From assembly GCF_000980815.1 (NCBI RefSeq), contig NZ_CP011311.1, positions 1,627,815 through 1,691,814 on the forward strand: a DNA stretch of 64,000 bases, read 5' to 3'. This DNA comes from Corynebacterium camporealensis. GTDB lineage: Bacteria; Actinomycetota; Actinomycetes; Mycobacteriales; Mycobacteriaceae. Positions 27,594 through 36,356 of the stretch are shown here, in pieces; within the stretch, counting starts at the first letter, position 1, and the number at the start of each line of letters is the position of its first letter. The position numbers and the translations under genes were made by a program. The notes under the pieces were generated by a model. The model ran no database searches. It saw only the letters and a program-made list of their open reading frames with translations, and was not told the origin of the DNA.

Positions 27594-29120
27594 TTAGTCC
27601 TTCGTCCCTGCGCTTGTGGTGTACCCGCGTGCCTCCAGCGCGCGAGCTAATTCCTCGTGGTCATCAAAATGGTGTGTTTCTGTTCCGACTAGCTGGCCTA
27701 CCTCGTGGCCCTTGCCCACGACGATAATCGCATCACCTGGTCGTGCCCACTCGACAGCAGCATCGATAGCTGCCGCGCGCGAACCTTCCTCGCGGACTTC
27801 GGCGCTGCTGTCGGCTTCCTCGGCACCCTTGCGGACTGCGGCGCGAATTTGCGCGGGGTCCTCAGTGCGCGGGTTGTCGTCGGTGACCACCACAAAGTCC
27901 GCACCTTCAGCTGCCGCAGCACCCATCAGCGGACGCTTGCTGGAATCACGATCACCACCGGCACCGACGACGATGCCAATGCGGCCACCGTCCTCCCCAA
28001 GTTGCTCACGCAGGGTCTCCAGCACAGCAGTCACTGCCGCCGGCTTGTGCGCGTAATCCACCACTGCCACGAAATCCTGGCCGCGGTCAACGCGTTCCAT
28101 GCGTCCTGGCACGGCGACCTTTTCGATGCCTTCTAAGAAAGTCTGGGTGTCCACGCCGACGCTGGCAGCCAACCCGGTCGCGAGCGCGGCGTTGGCGATG
28201 TTGAACTCGCCGGGCATCGGCAGGCGGAAGGTGTAGTTTTTATCCGCCAGGGTCAGCTCCACATGCTGGGCGCCGGTGACTTCGGTATCCAGCTGGTGTG
28301 CGGAAATCTCCGCCTCAGCTTGGGTGCTTCCGGTGCGCACGCGCTGCATCGGCAAGCCTTCCTGCTTAACGATGTCCACCATGCGGCCACCCCAGTCATC
28401 ATCCACACAGATGACCGCAGCTTCCGCGGCTTGCTCGCCGCGGAATAGACGTGCCTTGGCAGCGAAGTACTCTTCCATCGTCGGGTGGAAGTCCAGGTGG
28501 TCCTGGCTTAAGTTGCTAAATCCACCAACAGCAAAGCGGGTGCCCTGCACACGGCCCAGTTCGAGTGCGTGGGAGGAGACTTCCATGACCACGTGGGTGA
28601 CACCTTCGTCTTTCATCTGCGCGAACAGCTGCTGCAGGGTCGGCGCTTCAGGCGTGGTGAGCGTCGTCGGGACCGGCTCGCGGTTAATGCGGGTACCGGT
28701 CGTGCCAATCAGGCCGACCGAGTAGCCGGCGTGCAGCAAACCTGCTTCGAGCAAGTAGCTGGTCGTGGTCTTACCGGAAGTACCGGTAATCGCGATGACG
28801 GTGAGGTCCTTGGTGGAGTGACCGTAGATTTCAGCGGCAATCAGGCCGAGTACTGCGCGGATGTCTTCAACTTCAATGATGGGGCGGGTCTCGCCGGAAG
28901 ACTGCAGGATTTCGACGCCGGCGACATCGGAAAGTATTGCTCTTGCTGGAGTATCCCCGGCAAACTGTGCGCCATGCACGCGGGTGCCCGGAAGGGCGGC
29001 AAAAAGCGCGCCTTCGGGAAGTTTCTTGGAATCCAGGCCGCAGTCGCTGACCGTAATATCGCCGTCACCGATGACCCGGCCGCCGGCGAGTTCTGCAAGC
29101 TGTCGAATAGTCGTTGCCAT
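27594..29120 (-). CDS. murE: UDP-MurNAc-L-Ala-D-Glu:meso-DAP ligase
   Basis: A 508-residue ligase adding the third residue of the stem peptide. The P-loop GTSGKTT is at 113-119. The substrate signature DNPR (in TDDNPRTEDP) is the one associated with meso-diaminopimelate, fitting the corynebacterial A1-gamma peptidoglycan. Start ATG at 29120, 13 bases after ftsI. Family length is normal. Confidence 0.96.
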   Translation of the reverse strand: MATTIRQLAELAGGRVIGDGDITVSDCGLDSKKLPEGALFAALPGTRVHGAQFAGDTPARAILSDVAGVEILQSSGETRPIIEVEDIRAVLGLIAAEIYGHSTKDLTVIAITGTSGKTTTSYLLEAGLLHAGYSVGLIGTTGTRINREPVPTTLTTPEAPTLQQLFAQMKDEGVTHVVMEVSSHALELGRVQGTRFAVGGFSNLSQDHLDFHPTMEEYFAAKARLFRGEQAAEAAVICVDDDWGGRMVDIVKQEGLPMQRVRTGSTQAEAEISAHQLDTEVTGAQHVELTLADKNYTFRLPMPGEFNIANAALATGLAASVGVDTQTFLEGIEKVAVPGRMERVDRGQDFVAVVDYAHKPAAVTAVLETLREQLGEDGGRIGIVVGAGGDRDSSKRPLMGAAAAEGADFVVVTDDNPRTEDPAQIRAAVRKGAEEADSSAEVREEGSRAAAIDAAVEWARPGDAIIVVGKGHEVGQLVGTETHHFDDHEELARALEARGYTTSAGTKD

Positions 29121-29133
29121 TTCTCTGCTCTCC

Positions 29134-31161
29134 TTACTCGCGCAGGGTCAGGCGCGGGGCTGGGTCGGTGGTCGGGATGTTGTCGCGGTTGAGCAGCCAG
29201 CTAGCGATGTCCTTAAACACCGGGGCTGCCGACTGTCCACCAGAACCGTCATCGTTGACGCCGGTTTCTGGTTCATCCAGCATGACCGCGACCACGAAAC
29301 GCGGGTCATTAGCCGGGGCGATACCAGCAAAGGTAATCCAGTACGCGGAGTTGGAATAACCGCCGGTATTCGGGTCTACCTTCTGCGCGGTACCGGTCTT
29401 GCCGGAAAGCTCGTAGCCTTCGATGTTGTTACCGGCTGCGGTACCGTTCTGGATTCCCGCGGGGTCGTCCTGGAAGACACTGCGGAACATATCCACGGTA
29501 GTCTTCGCAGTCTTTTCCGAGACCACGCGGGTGGTCTTTGGTTCTTCTTGCTTTTCTTCTTCGCCGTTAGCGCCTTCGACCTTGTCGATGATGCGCGGCT
29601 CGATGCGCTCACCACCGTTGGCCAGTGCCTGGTAGACACTTGCCATCTGCAGGGTGGTCCAGGACTGGCCCTGGCCAATCGGGAGGTTCGCGAACGTACC
29701 GCCAGACCACTGCTCTAATGCGGGCACCAGGCCGGTGGATTCGTTCGGCAGCTCAATGCCGGTGGCAGAACCCAGGCCGAACTTCTCCAGGTACTCGGAG
29801 TACTTTTCCTGGCCGAGCTTCTCCGCAATCATCAGCGTGCCGACGTTGGAAGACTTACCGAAGATACCGGTGGTCGTGTACGGCTCCACACCGTGTGCCC
29901 ACGCGTCGTTGACGGTAACCCCAGCCATGTCAATGGAACCGGGCACCTGGTGGACTTCATCTGGGGTGGTTGCGCCTTCTTCAAGCGCGGCGGCAGCGGT
30001 AATGACCTTGGCCACCGAGCCTGGCTCATAGGGGTGGGAAATCGAGGGGTTTTCGAAATCCTTGCCGTCTTCGAGCTGCTTTTCGATGTCCTTGTTCGGG
30101 TCAATGGTGCCCGAGTTCGCCATCGCCAGTACCTCGCCGGTGGCAACGTCGAGGACGACTGCCTCGCCGTTTTCTGCCTTAGAGTTGGCCACGGCCTTTT
30201 CGATCTTCTGCTGCACGTAGGTCTGCAGGTCCAGGTCCAGAGTCAAGGTGACGTTCTTGCCATCGACCGCTGGCACCTCATCTCGAAGCGTGCCCGGGAT
30301 GGGCTGGCCGTCGGTGGAAACATCCTCGGTGGAGCGGCCATCGATGCCGGTGAGCGAACCGTCGCCAGATGCTTCAAAACCGAACTGGCCCTGGCCGTCC
30401 ATGGAGACCTTGCCGATCACGTTTTCAGCAATCGCACCATTCGGATACTGGCGAATATCCTGGTGGTCGGCAGCGAGACCGTGGAATTCCTGGGAAATCT
30501 CCACGGCAACATCCGGGTCGAGGTTGCGCACGAGCACCTCGTATTCGGTATCGGCGTTGAGCTTGTCCATGATCTGGTCGTCGTCGACGTCGTCGGTATC
30601 CACTCCCGCGTCCTTCATTATGCGCGGGATGCCATCGGCCATTGCTTCCAGGCGCTTGTCCAGCTCGTCGTCGAGGTAGTCCTTGCGCTCATCTTCGGAC
30701 TTGCCGCCCCAGATACCTTCGGAGCGGGCTTCGAGTTCGGCTTGCTCGCGCAGCTCCGAACGCAGGCGCGTCGGCGACACAGTCAGGGAGCGGGCCTGCA
30801 TGGTGTAGGCCAGGCGCTGGCCTTCGCGGTCGACGACCTCACCGCGGCGGGCAGGTTCGATGTACACGCGGGATCGCTGCGCTTCCGCCTTAGCGGCCAG
30901 GTCCGGGCCCCAGGCGAGCTGCACCCATGCCAAACGGCCGACGAGAACCAGCAAAATCACGCCCAGGATCGCCACAACAATGTTGATGCGCTGGGCCATC
31001 AATTCCTTCTGCCGCGGGTTGGCCTTGACCCTGCTGGCAGGCTTCGGAGCTGCTGCTTGACGATGCCCCTGGTGCCCCGCCCTAGCAGAACCAGCCACGC
31101 CGGCGCGCTGTGGCCGGGATCCGCGCGGATTACGCCCTCCGCCGCGATTCGGTGGTGTCAC
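29134..31161 (-). CDS. ftsI: Septal transpeptidase FtsI (PBP3, class B)
   Basis: A 675-residue class B penicillin-binding protein that cross-links septal peptidoglycan with FtsW. A basic, Arg/Gly/Pro-rich cytoplasmic tail (1-57) precedes one transmembrane helix (59-80) and the dimerisation domain. The transpeptidase domain has SVAK with catalytic Ser382, the SxN motif in GKSSNVGT, and KTGT in LSGKTGTAQK. No PASTA repeats are present. The region between the helix and the catalytic domain has an acidic insertion (about 185-205, Asp-rich). It sits 61 bases after the ftsL gene. Confidence 0.96.
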   Translation of the reverse strand: MTPPNRGGGRNPRGSRPQRAGVAGSARAGHQGHRQAAAPKPASRVKANPRQKELMAQRINIVVAILGVILLVLVGRLAWVQLAWGPDLAAKAEAQRSRVYIEPARRGEVVDREGQRLAYTMQARSLTVSPTRLRSELREQAELEARSEGIWGGKSEDERKDYLDDELDKRLEAMADGIPRIMKDAGVDTDDVDDDQIMDKLNADTEYEVLVRNLDPDVAVEISQEFHGLAADHQDIRQYPNGAIAENVIGKVSMDGQGQFGFEASGDGSLTGIDGRSTEDVSTDGQPIPGTLRDEVPAVDGKNVTLTLDLDLQTYVQQKIEKAVANSKAENGEAVVLDVATGEVLAMANSGTIDPNKDIEKQLEDGKDFENPSISHPYEPGSVAKVITAAAALEEGATTPDEVHQVPGSIDMAGVTVNDAWAHGVEPYTTTGIFGKSSNVGTLMIAEKLGQEKYSEYLEKFGLGSATGIELPNESTGLVPALEQWSGGTFANLPIGQGQSWTTLQMASVYQALANGGERIEPRIIDKVEGANGEEEKQEEPKTTRVVSEKTAKTTVDMFRSVFQDDPAGIQNGTAAGNNIEGYELSGKTGTAQKVDPNTGGYSNSAYWITFAGIAPANDPRFVVAVMLDEPETGVNDDGSGGQSAAPVFKDIASWLLNRDNIPTTDPAPRLTLRE

Positions 31162-31222
31162 TGAGCTAGGTCACCTTTCTAGAACATCGTGTCAGGTAAA
31201 GGCCATGTAGGTTCTACACCGC

Positions 31223-32023
31223 CTAGTTGGAGTACGGAGCCTGCAACGGCTGGGCCGGTGCGGCATCGTCAGCCGCGTCGGCATCGTCAGTGCTGCCCTC
31301 ACGGTCCTCGTCGTCAGACTGTCGCGCGTTCTGCTGGCCCTGCGGTACCGCAGACAGCGAATCGGACACGTCCGAGGTCTCGTTCGGGTCACTGGATGCT
31401 CGTCCCGGGCGGACGGGTTCTCCATTCACATCGATGATAGATTCTGTAGCTCCATCCGCCGGGCGCTGTTCGTTAATGTCGCCATTTTCATTAACTTCCA
31501 CCACGCCGGGCTGCACCGGAACGGCCATGTTCATGTCATTGGCGCGGCGCGCGACATCAGCCGAAGAACGCACGTTCTCCAAATCGCGATTGAGCGTTTC
31601 GACCTGGTTGCTCAGCTGGGATTCCTGGACAGTGAGCTGCTGAATCTTGAAGGTCTGTGCCGTGGACAGACCAGATAGCCACATCGCGACGGCCACACCA
31701 GCGATGACCATGCCAATCGCGATGACCGCCAGGCGGAAAATCGCCGGGTCCTTGCGCGGCGGGCCCATCCGGCGACCGCGGTAGCTGACAACCTGCTTGG
31801 AACCTAAACGCTTGTTGCGGCGCTGCGGGACCTCCGGGCGATGAACCCTGCGGCTAGGACGCGTCGGAGTCGTCGACTGCGCACCGCGACGCGGACGCTC
31901 CAGCAGACCAGTGCCTGCTCCGCCGTCTGCTCCGGTGGTGAAATCTCGGCTGGCGCCCATGCTGCGTTTGCCCTCTCTGTCGCGATTTCGATTGGTGGTG
32001 TCAAAAGTTGATGTCGGACTCAT
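31223..32023 (-). CDS. ftsL: FtsL-like septum protein
   Basis: A 266-residue bitopic protein encoded in the ftsL position. The N-terminal cytoplasmic region (1-95) is basic and low-complexity, one transmembrane helix spans about 97-117, and a short coiled coil follows (about 124-155, [21 protein letters not shown]). The C-terminal 110 residues are an acidic tail rich in Asp, Ser, Gln and Ala. The tail is longer than in most FtsL proteins. The ATG overlaps the rsmH stop (ATGA), so translation is coupled. The assignment rests on position and topology, since FtsL sequences diverge quickly. Confidence 0.85.
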   Translation of the reverse strand: MSPTSTFDTTNRNRDREGKRSMGASRDFTTGADGGAGTGLLERPRRGAQSTTPTRPSRRVHRPEVPQRRNKRLGSKQVVSYRGRRMGPPRKDPAIFRLAVIAIGMVIAGVAVAMWLSGLSTAQTFKIQQLTVQESQLSNQVETLNRDLENVRSSADVARRANDMNMAVPVQPGVVEVNENGDINEQRPADGATESIIDVNGEPVRPGRASSDPNETSDVSDSLSAVPQGQQNARQSDDEDREGSTDDADAADDAAPAQPLQAPYSN

Positions 32024-33048
32024 CGCGCACCTCCCGGTGGGCGAAACTCCACGTCGCCGTCGAGTCTTTCGATAGCGCGCACGCGCACCGACGCCGCACG
32101 CGAATTCTCTGCGATTTCTTCCTCGCTGGCCTTTTCCGACCCACGAGTCACGGTCTTAAACTGCGCAGCGGTACCCGGCAGATCCATCGGCAGGCCTGCA
32201 GGAGTCTTCGAGGTGGTCAGTTCCTTGAACGCACGCTTAACGATGCGATCCTCCAACGACTGATAACTCATAAACACCGCACGACCGCCAACGCTCAGCG
32301 CGTTGGCGATGACGGGGAGGACCTGTTCAATCGCCTCGAGCTCGCGGTTGACCTCGACGCGCAGCGCCTGGAAGGTGCGCTTTGCCGGGTGTCCTCCGGT
32401 ACGGCGTGCCGCAGCCGGAATCGTCGCGTAGAGCAACTCCACCAAGCGCGCGGAATTCTCAAAAGGCTCCTTCTCGCGCTCTTTGAGAACCGCAGAAGCA
32501 ATCTTGCCGGCGAAACGCTCATCGCCATAGACCTTGAGCACGCGTGCCAAGTCACCATGCGAGTAGGTATTCAGCACCTCTGCTGCAGTAATGCCCTTGC
32601 TCGGATCCATGCGCATATCCAGCGGCGCATCCTGCGCATACGCAAACCCGCGCTCTGCCTGGTCCAGCTGCATCGACGAGACACCGAGATCAAAAAGCGC
32701 GCCAGCGATTCCGTGCTCGCGCGCTACCTCAAAAACGTCTCCATCACCTTGCGTGATGGCGACCCCCAAATCGTCGAAACGGGCATTGACCGGTGTAAAG
32801 CGCTCACCGAATTTCTCCAGGCGCTTAGTTGCCTGCTTCAGCGCTGCCTTATCGCGGTCAATGCCAATCACGCGCGCCTGCGGGAACTCATTCAAGAAAT
32901 ACTCGGTGTGCCCGCCGGCGCCGAGGGTGCCGTCGATGATGATGGCGGCATCGGCAAGCATGTGCACGGGTGCAGAAAGCAAATCTGCCATGCGTTCGCG
33001 CATGACAGGGACATGGCCATGGTTAGCTGCAACGTTATAGTTGACCAT
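32020..33048 (-). CDS. rsmH: 16S rRNA (cytosine1402-N4)-methyltransferase
   Basis: A 342-residue SAM-dependent methyltransferase that methylates N4 of C1402 in 16S rRNA (formerly MraW). The start of the conserved region is [16 protein letters not shown]; the SAM-binding loop is [14 protein letters not shown], and later [17 protein letters not shown] and [15 protein letters not shown] are family blocks. I chose the ATG at 33048 (AAGGGGG ten bases upstream): the frame extends further upstream to 33432, but that part overlaps mraZ and has no rsmH similarity. A GTG at 33057 is a close alternative. Confidence 0.94.
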   Translation of the reverse strand: MVNYNVAANHGHVPVMRERMADLLSAPVHMLADAAIIIDGTLGAGGHTEYFLNEFPQARVIGIDRDKAALKQATKRLEKFGERFTPVNARFDDLGVAITQGDGDVFEVAREHGIAGALFDLGVSSMQLDQAERGFAYAQDAPLDMRMDPSKGITAAEVLNTYSHGDLARVLKVYGDERFAGKIASAVLKEREKEPFENSARLVELLYATIPAAARRTGGHPAKRTFQALRVEVNRELEAIEQVLPVIANALSVGGRAVFMSYQSLEDRIVKRAFKELTTSKTPAGLPMDLPGTAAQFKTVTRGSEKASEEEIAENSRAASVRVRAIERLDGDVEFRPPGGAR

Positions 33049-33083
33049 GAGGACCACGCCCCCTTCCGCTAGAGATAAAAATT

Positions 33084-33174
33084 GAGTGCGTATAGAGCCC
33101 TGTCCGAGGCAGGTTTCTGATGTCGGGGAAGTACACCAGAGCATCCACCTCGGGCAGAGTCCGTACACGCACTC
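33084..33174 (-). terminator. Long hairpin with T tract between mraZ and rsmH
   Basis: The arms 33148-33174 and 33084-33109 are imperfectly complementary over about 26 bases: GAGTGCGT at the base and CCGAGG at the top pair exactly, with a few mismatches between, around a 38-base loop. On the minus strand the hairpin is followed immediately by AATTTTTATC. It starts 20 bases after the mraZ stop. It looks like an intrinsic terminator or attenuator inside the operon, or an RNase III target. Confidence 0.7.
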
Positions 33175-33193
33175 TTCGCTTAACGATGCCGCC

Positions 33194-33628
33194 CTAAAGC
33201 AGCCCAGCAAGTACGTCATCGGCATCTGCTGCCGAGTAAGCATCTTCAGTTTGTGACTGGTATTCAGCCCAGGCGGCTGCGTCCCAAATCTCCAAAAAGT
33301 CGACTGAGCCGACCACCACGCACTCCTTCGACAAACCCGCATACTCGCGATGACCTGCCGACAACGTAATACGACCATTGCCATCCGGCCTTTGCTCATC
33401 CGCACTTGCTGCCAAGTTACGAATAAACGCACGAGCCTCCGGATTCGTACGCGAGACAGCCGCCGCCTTTCTGGCCCTTTGAGCGAACTCCTCGCGCGGA
33501 TACACCGCCAACGAGTGGTCCTGCCCTTTGGTGACCATCAGGCCGCCAGCTAGTTCGTCACGAAACTTCGCCGGGAGCGTGAGGCGTCCTTTGTCATCAA
33601 GTTTTGGAGTGTAGGTTCCCAGAAACAT
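33194..33628 (-). CDS. mraZ: Transcriptional regulator MraZ
   Basis: A 144-residue DNA-binding protein with two SpoVT/AbrB-like domains: [26 protein letters not shown] at the N-terminus, and the second DxxGR block [15 protein letters not shown] near residue 90. MraZ rings bind tandem TGGGN repeats before their own gene and control the dcw cluster. The start is the ATG at 33628 with AAAGGTGG upstream; a 27-codon extension to 33709 is open but not conserved. Work in C. glutamicum reports RNase III cleavage of mraZ mRNA being needed for normal division, relevant to the adjacent hairpin. Confidence 0.94.
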   Translation of the reverse strand: MFLGTYTPKLDDKGRLTLPAKFRDELAGGLMVTKGQDHSLAVYPREEFAQRARKAAAVSRTNPEARAFIRNLAASADEQRPDGNGRITLSAGHREYAGLSKECVVVGSVDFLEIWDAAAWAEYQSQTEDAYSAADADDVLAGLL

Positions 33629-34061
33629 CCCGGGACCACCTTTCCTCAACTTGCGACATCCGGATTCCTCGGAAGCGAACAGGCACCACACCTCTCCGCT
33701 GCGCCCCACTCTACCCCACTTTCCCCCACCGGGGACACTTAGCGCGGCGTGTTACGTTGATGTAATTTTTGAAAACCCTGGTAGAGCCTCGAAATTGCGG
33801 TGGGGGAAATTCCCCGGCAGGTCTTGACAAGGGGTGAATTGTGAGGCGATTTTAGTAACTTAGCTGAGATTTGGGATGTCTTCTGTTACTAACGCACAGT
33901 GCCGGGGGTGCCGTGGTGGGGGAAAGTGGGGAATTTTTAGATGAGTAGATCCCCTCTCTGGTTAGACTGCCGAAATGGCCAAAAGGATCCGAAAATTTCG
34001 AAAATGAGAACAATCCCACAAACCGTTGCCTACCTGCGGAAACGCGGCTACTGTGACGGGC
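33629..34061. promoter_or_regulatory. Divergent control region between mraZ and the HNH gene
   Basis: This 433-base gap contains the MraZ boxes (33704-33728), a second plus-oriented copy of the same 17 bases (33915-33931), a related 11-base piece at 33799-33809, and an AT-rich stretch from 33750 to 33780. A promoter for the HNH gene is clear: TTGCCT (34026-34031), 17-base spacer, TACTGT (34049-34054), 7 bases before the ATG at 34062. A plus-strand TTGACA at 33824-33829 may belong to another start. I could not fix the mraZ -10 box. Confidence 0.6.
33704..33728 (-). promoter_or_regulatory. Putative MraZ operator: three TGGGG repeats
   Basis: On the minus strand TGGGG occurs at 33728-33724, 33718-33714 and 33708-33704, with starts exactly 10 bases apart, so all lie on one face of the helix. 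This is the known MraZ box arrangement, and it lies 76 bases before the mraZ start codon. Confidence 0.8.
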
Positions 34062-35186
34062 ATGACACAGTTTGCATCCCCCACCGCAGCCCGGCACACC
34101 GGGCTCGACATGCTGCGCGATAGCCTGCGCTCGCCCGGCATGGTTGCGGAGGTGCTCGATTTATCCCTGCGCGAAGTCAAGCGCTGGGCCACCCTCGCGC
34201 ACGTCTATTTCGGCGCGACGAAGTTCACCCGCAAACAAGACGATGCCCGGCTGGCTGCCGAGGGCTACTCCATCTCTCGACTGGTCCACATCGACCGCTT
34301 TGCCCGGCGTGCTGCCACCCCTGCGCGCCAGTGGGAATTTCGCTTAGAGCTGTTGCGCTTTTCCGGCAGCGTGGACGAGATGATTACTTATGCCAAGACT
34401 CGTCAGGAGAATTATGTCGAGCCCCGCTCCCCCGAGCGCGGCGTGAGTATCACCCAGCACGACGAGAACATCTGGAGCCTGCACATTCGCGATGAGGCCT
34501 CTCGCATTGCGCAGCTGCGCAAGACGCTGGATGCTGCAGCACCGAAGGACGAGTCCATTCCGCGTGCTCGCCGCCGCGCCGACGCCTTTTGGGAACTGGT
34601 CAACAGCCAGTCCACGTTGGTCGAGCCGGCCTATCGCACGGTCATTGCTATCGGACTAGAGGAGTTCTTCCAGATCATCGCCGGCAAGGGCGATGAGGTA
34701 AAGCTCGGCTGCTCTGATGGCACGATTATGACCGGTGCGGACTGGCTCGCCCACCACCTAGCAGGGCACTTGGGCGAGGACATCTTCGCCGGACTTTTCC
34801 ACCCGGTGGCCGGGCCGGTGAATCTCTACCGGACGCGCTCGGCGAGTTTCAAACAGCGCCTCATGGCCATTTCCGAACAGCTCGTCTGCGCCTGGGAGGA
34901 CTGCAAAGAACCCGGCGATAACTGCGAGGTCCACCACATCGTCGCCCACAACCGCGGCGGAGAGACCACCCCGACCAACCTGACGATGTTATGCCGCTAC
35001 CACAACGGGCTTATCGGCAGCATCGACCCCAATAACCTGCCGAAACATCCCGGCGCGCCGAACTATCCGCACCGCGGGTGGATAAGTAGAGAAAACGGCC
35101 ACGTGGTCTACCACCCACCGGGCAGAAAACCGCCGCGGACCAACCCGCATCCGGTCAGCCAGCTCGGCGCGATGCACCTCATCTAG
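34062..35186 (+). CDS. HNH-endonuclease-domain protein (13E12/DUF222-like)
   Basis: A 374-residue protein with an HNH nuclease domain at the C-terminus: Cys276 and Cys281, then VHHIV with His291-His292, Asn-rich TNLTMLC with Cys311 and His314. The Cys/His set can hold a structural zinc while the His292 region forms the beta-beta-alpha-metal active site. The N-terminal 250 residues are helical, with a possible helix-turn-helix (EVLDLSLREVKRWATLAHV). Such proteins are abundant in actinobacteria, often as repeats (REP13E12 type), and their role is unknown. The start is the ATG at 34062, leaderless behind TTGCCT-N17-TACTGT; a TTG at 34026 lies within that -35 box. It sits alone, divergent from mraZ. 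Confidence 0.8.
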   Translation: MTQFASPTAARHTGLDMLRDSLRSPGMVAEVLDLSLREVKRWATLAHVYFGATKFTRKQDDARLAAEGYSISRLVHIDRFARRAATPARQWEFRLELLRFSGSVDEMITYAKTRQENYVEPRSPERGVSITQHDENIWSLHIRDEASRIAQLRKTLDAAAPKDESIPRARRRADAFWELVNSQSTLVEPAYRTVIAIGLEEFFQIIAGKGDEVKLGCSDGTIMTGADWLAHHLAGHLGEDIFAGLFHPVAGPVNLYRTRSASFKQRLMAISEQLVCAWEDCKEPGDNCEVHHIVAHNRGGETTPTNLTMLCRYHNGLIGSIDPNNLPKHPGAPNYPHRGWISRENGHVVYHPPGRKPPRTNPHPVSQLGAMHLI

Positions 35187-35203
35187 CCTTCAAAGCACAA
35201 CAA

Positions 35204-35232
35204 AGCCCCACACCTAACAAAGGTGCGGGGCT
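35204..35232. terminator. Bidirectional terminator between HNH gene and DUF3040 gene
   Basis: AGCCCC-ACACCT (35204-35215) pairs with AGGTGCGGGGCT (35221-35232) with one mismatch and a 5-base loop, 17 bases after the HNH gene stop and 14 bases beyond the DUF3040 gene stop, serving both converging transcripts. Confidence 0.8.
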
Positions 35233-35246
35233 AAACGTGCGAGCTT

Positions 35247-35660
35247 TTAACGCTCTTCAAAGCGACGACGGAAATTCTCTTCCATCTTGGAGCTGACTCC
35301 ACCCTGCTTGGAGGAGGAGCGCTGCTTGTTGCTCTTCTTCGACGACTTGGCGGACTTGTTGGACTTAGACGAGGAAGAATCCCCGCGCAGCATCCATACG
35401 CCAGCGCCGAACATCAGCAAGAAGCCGAGTACGGACAGTGCGACAAACCACAGGCTTTGCTGCGCAAGCGCCACGCCGCCAATCATGACGACCAGGCCCA
35501 GCACAACCAGTGCCACACCGCGCAGCGTGATTGCTCCGCCGCCGTCGCCGCCAAAACTCGAGGAGGATTCGGATACGGAGGCGCCAAACTTGGGGTCATC
35601 GGCAAGCAATGACCGCTCAATTTCTCGGAGAGCGCGCTGCTCCTGCTCGGAAAGGGACAT
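35247..35660 (-). CDS. DUF3040 membrane protein
   Basis: A 137-residue protein with the DUF3040 signature: an N-terminal cytoplasmic helix (MSLSEQEQRALREIERSL, followed by ADDPKF), a Ser/Gly linker, then two transmembrane helices (about 47-66 and 70-90) and a Lys/Ser-rich basic tail of about 45 residues. The function is unknown; the gene sits near mraZ across corynebacteria and mycobacteria. GGAGGA precedes the ATG. Low-complexity SSSKSNKSAKSSKKSNK in the tail suggests nucleic acid or membrane surface contacts, but this is speculation. Confidence 0.88.
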   Translation of the reverse strand: MSLSEQEQRALREIERSLLADDPKFGASVSESSSSFGGDGGGAITLRGVALVVLGLVVMIGGVALAQQSLWFVALSVLGFLLMFGAGVWMLRGDSSSSKSNKSAKSSKKSNKQRSSSKQGGVSSKMEENFRRRFEER

Positions 35661-35779
35661 TGTTCCTCCAACTTAGGGTCGGGCACAGAGATGAGGGTTT
35701 ACACCTATACAACGCCCAGAGTAATCACTTAGTTCCCGTAAATACAGCTATCCTAAAAATCAGGTGCACTCGCAAGGAT

Positions 35780-36208
35780 TTAAGCAACCAGCGAGCCGAA
35801 ACCAATCTCGGCTTCCGTGGCATCGATAAAGCGCGCCACCAGGTCTAACAGCGACCACACCAGCGCTTCATCAGGCATATCATCCAGGCCGGTCGCCACA
35901 CGCGAACGCGGACGAGAATAAGCCTTAAATTCTTTCGCCCACTCTTTGTCTGTGGCAGAAACCAAAGCCAAACGCTCCCAAGCACTCGACGGCAGCCGGC
36001 GACGCTTCGCCACAGCAGAAACCGCCACGCGCGCACCCGCAGTGCGCAGACCCGCCTGGTAGGCATATTCCAACGCCTCATCCCACTTGGCCTCAGCAGC
36101 ACAACCTTGTGCCCGGCGCAGGAGGTCCTGGGCCTGGAACAAGAAACGATCGCGCTTGCCTGCCGGACCACCCGTGAACTTGGACTGTGCGGAAATAATC
36201 TGTGCCAT
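35780..36208 (-). CDS. SAV_6107-family HEPN-domain protein
   Basis: A 142-residue helical protein resembling the actinobacterial SAV_6107 HEPN family. Helices include KRDRFLFQAQDLLRRAQGCAAE (1), ALEYAYQAGLRTAGARVAV (2) and the C-terminal VWSLLDLVARFIDATE. HEPN domains often act as RNases in toxin or defence systems through an RxxxxH motif, which is not present here, so an RNase role is not supported. AAGGAGG lies just before the ATG. Monocistronic, divergent from the GNAT gene. Confidence 0.8.
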   Translation of the reverse strand: MAQIISAQSKFTGGPAGKRDRFLFQAQDLLRRAQGCAAEAKWDEALEYAYQAGLRTAGARVAVSAVAKRRRLPSSAWERLALVSATDKEWAKEFKAYSRPRSRVATGLDDMPDEALVWSLLDLVARFIDATEAEIGFGSLVA

Positions 36209-36356
36209 GACCTGCCTCCTTTTCTTCTGACTTACAACCTAAAAGCCGATCCGGACATCCTAACTTCATTTTAGCTCATGTGTTCGAATATTTCTTCGAA
36301 AATCCTGCGCACAGAACTTATTGCGGCACCTTTCAGTTTTTGCTGTGATAGATACT

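Noticed and set aside
33049..33432. 128-codon N-terminal extension of rsmH
   Set aside because: Overlaps mraZ in another frame and spans the hairpin; the conserved rsmH start is at 33048.
35780..36208. HEPN protein as a defence or toxin RNase
   Set aside because: The RxxxxH catalytic motif is missing and no partner antitoxin gene is adjacent.
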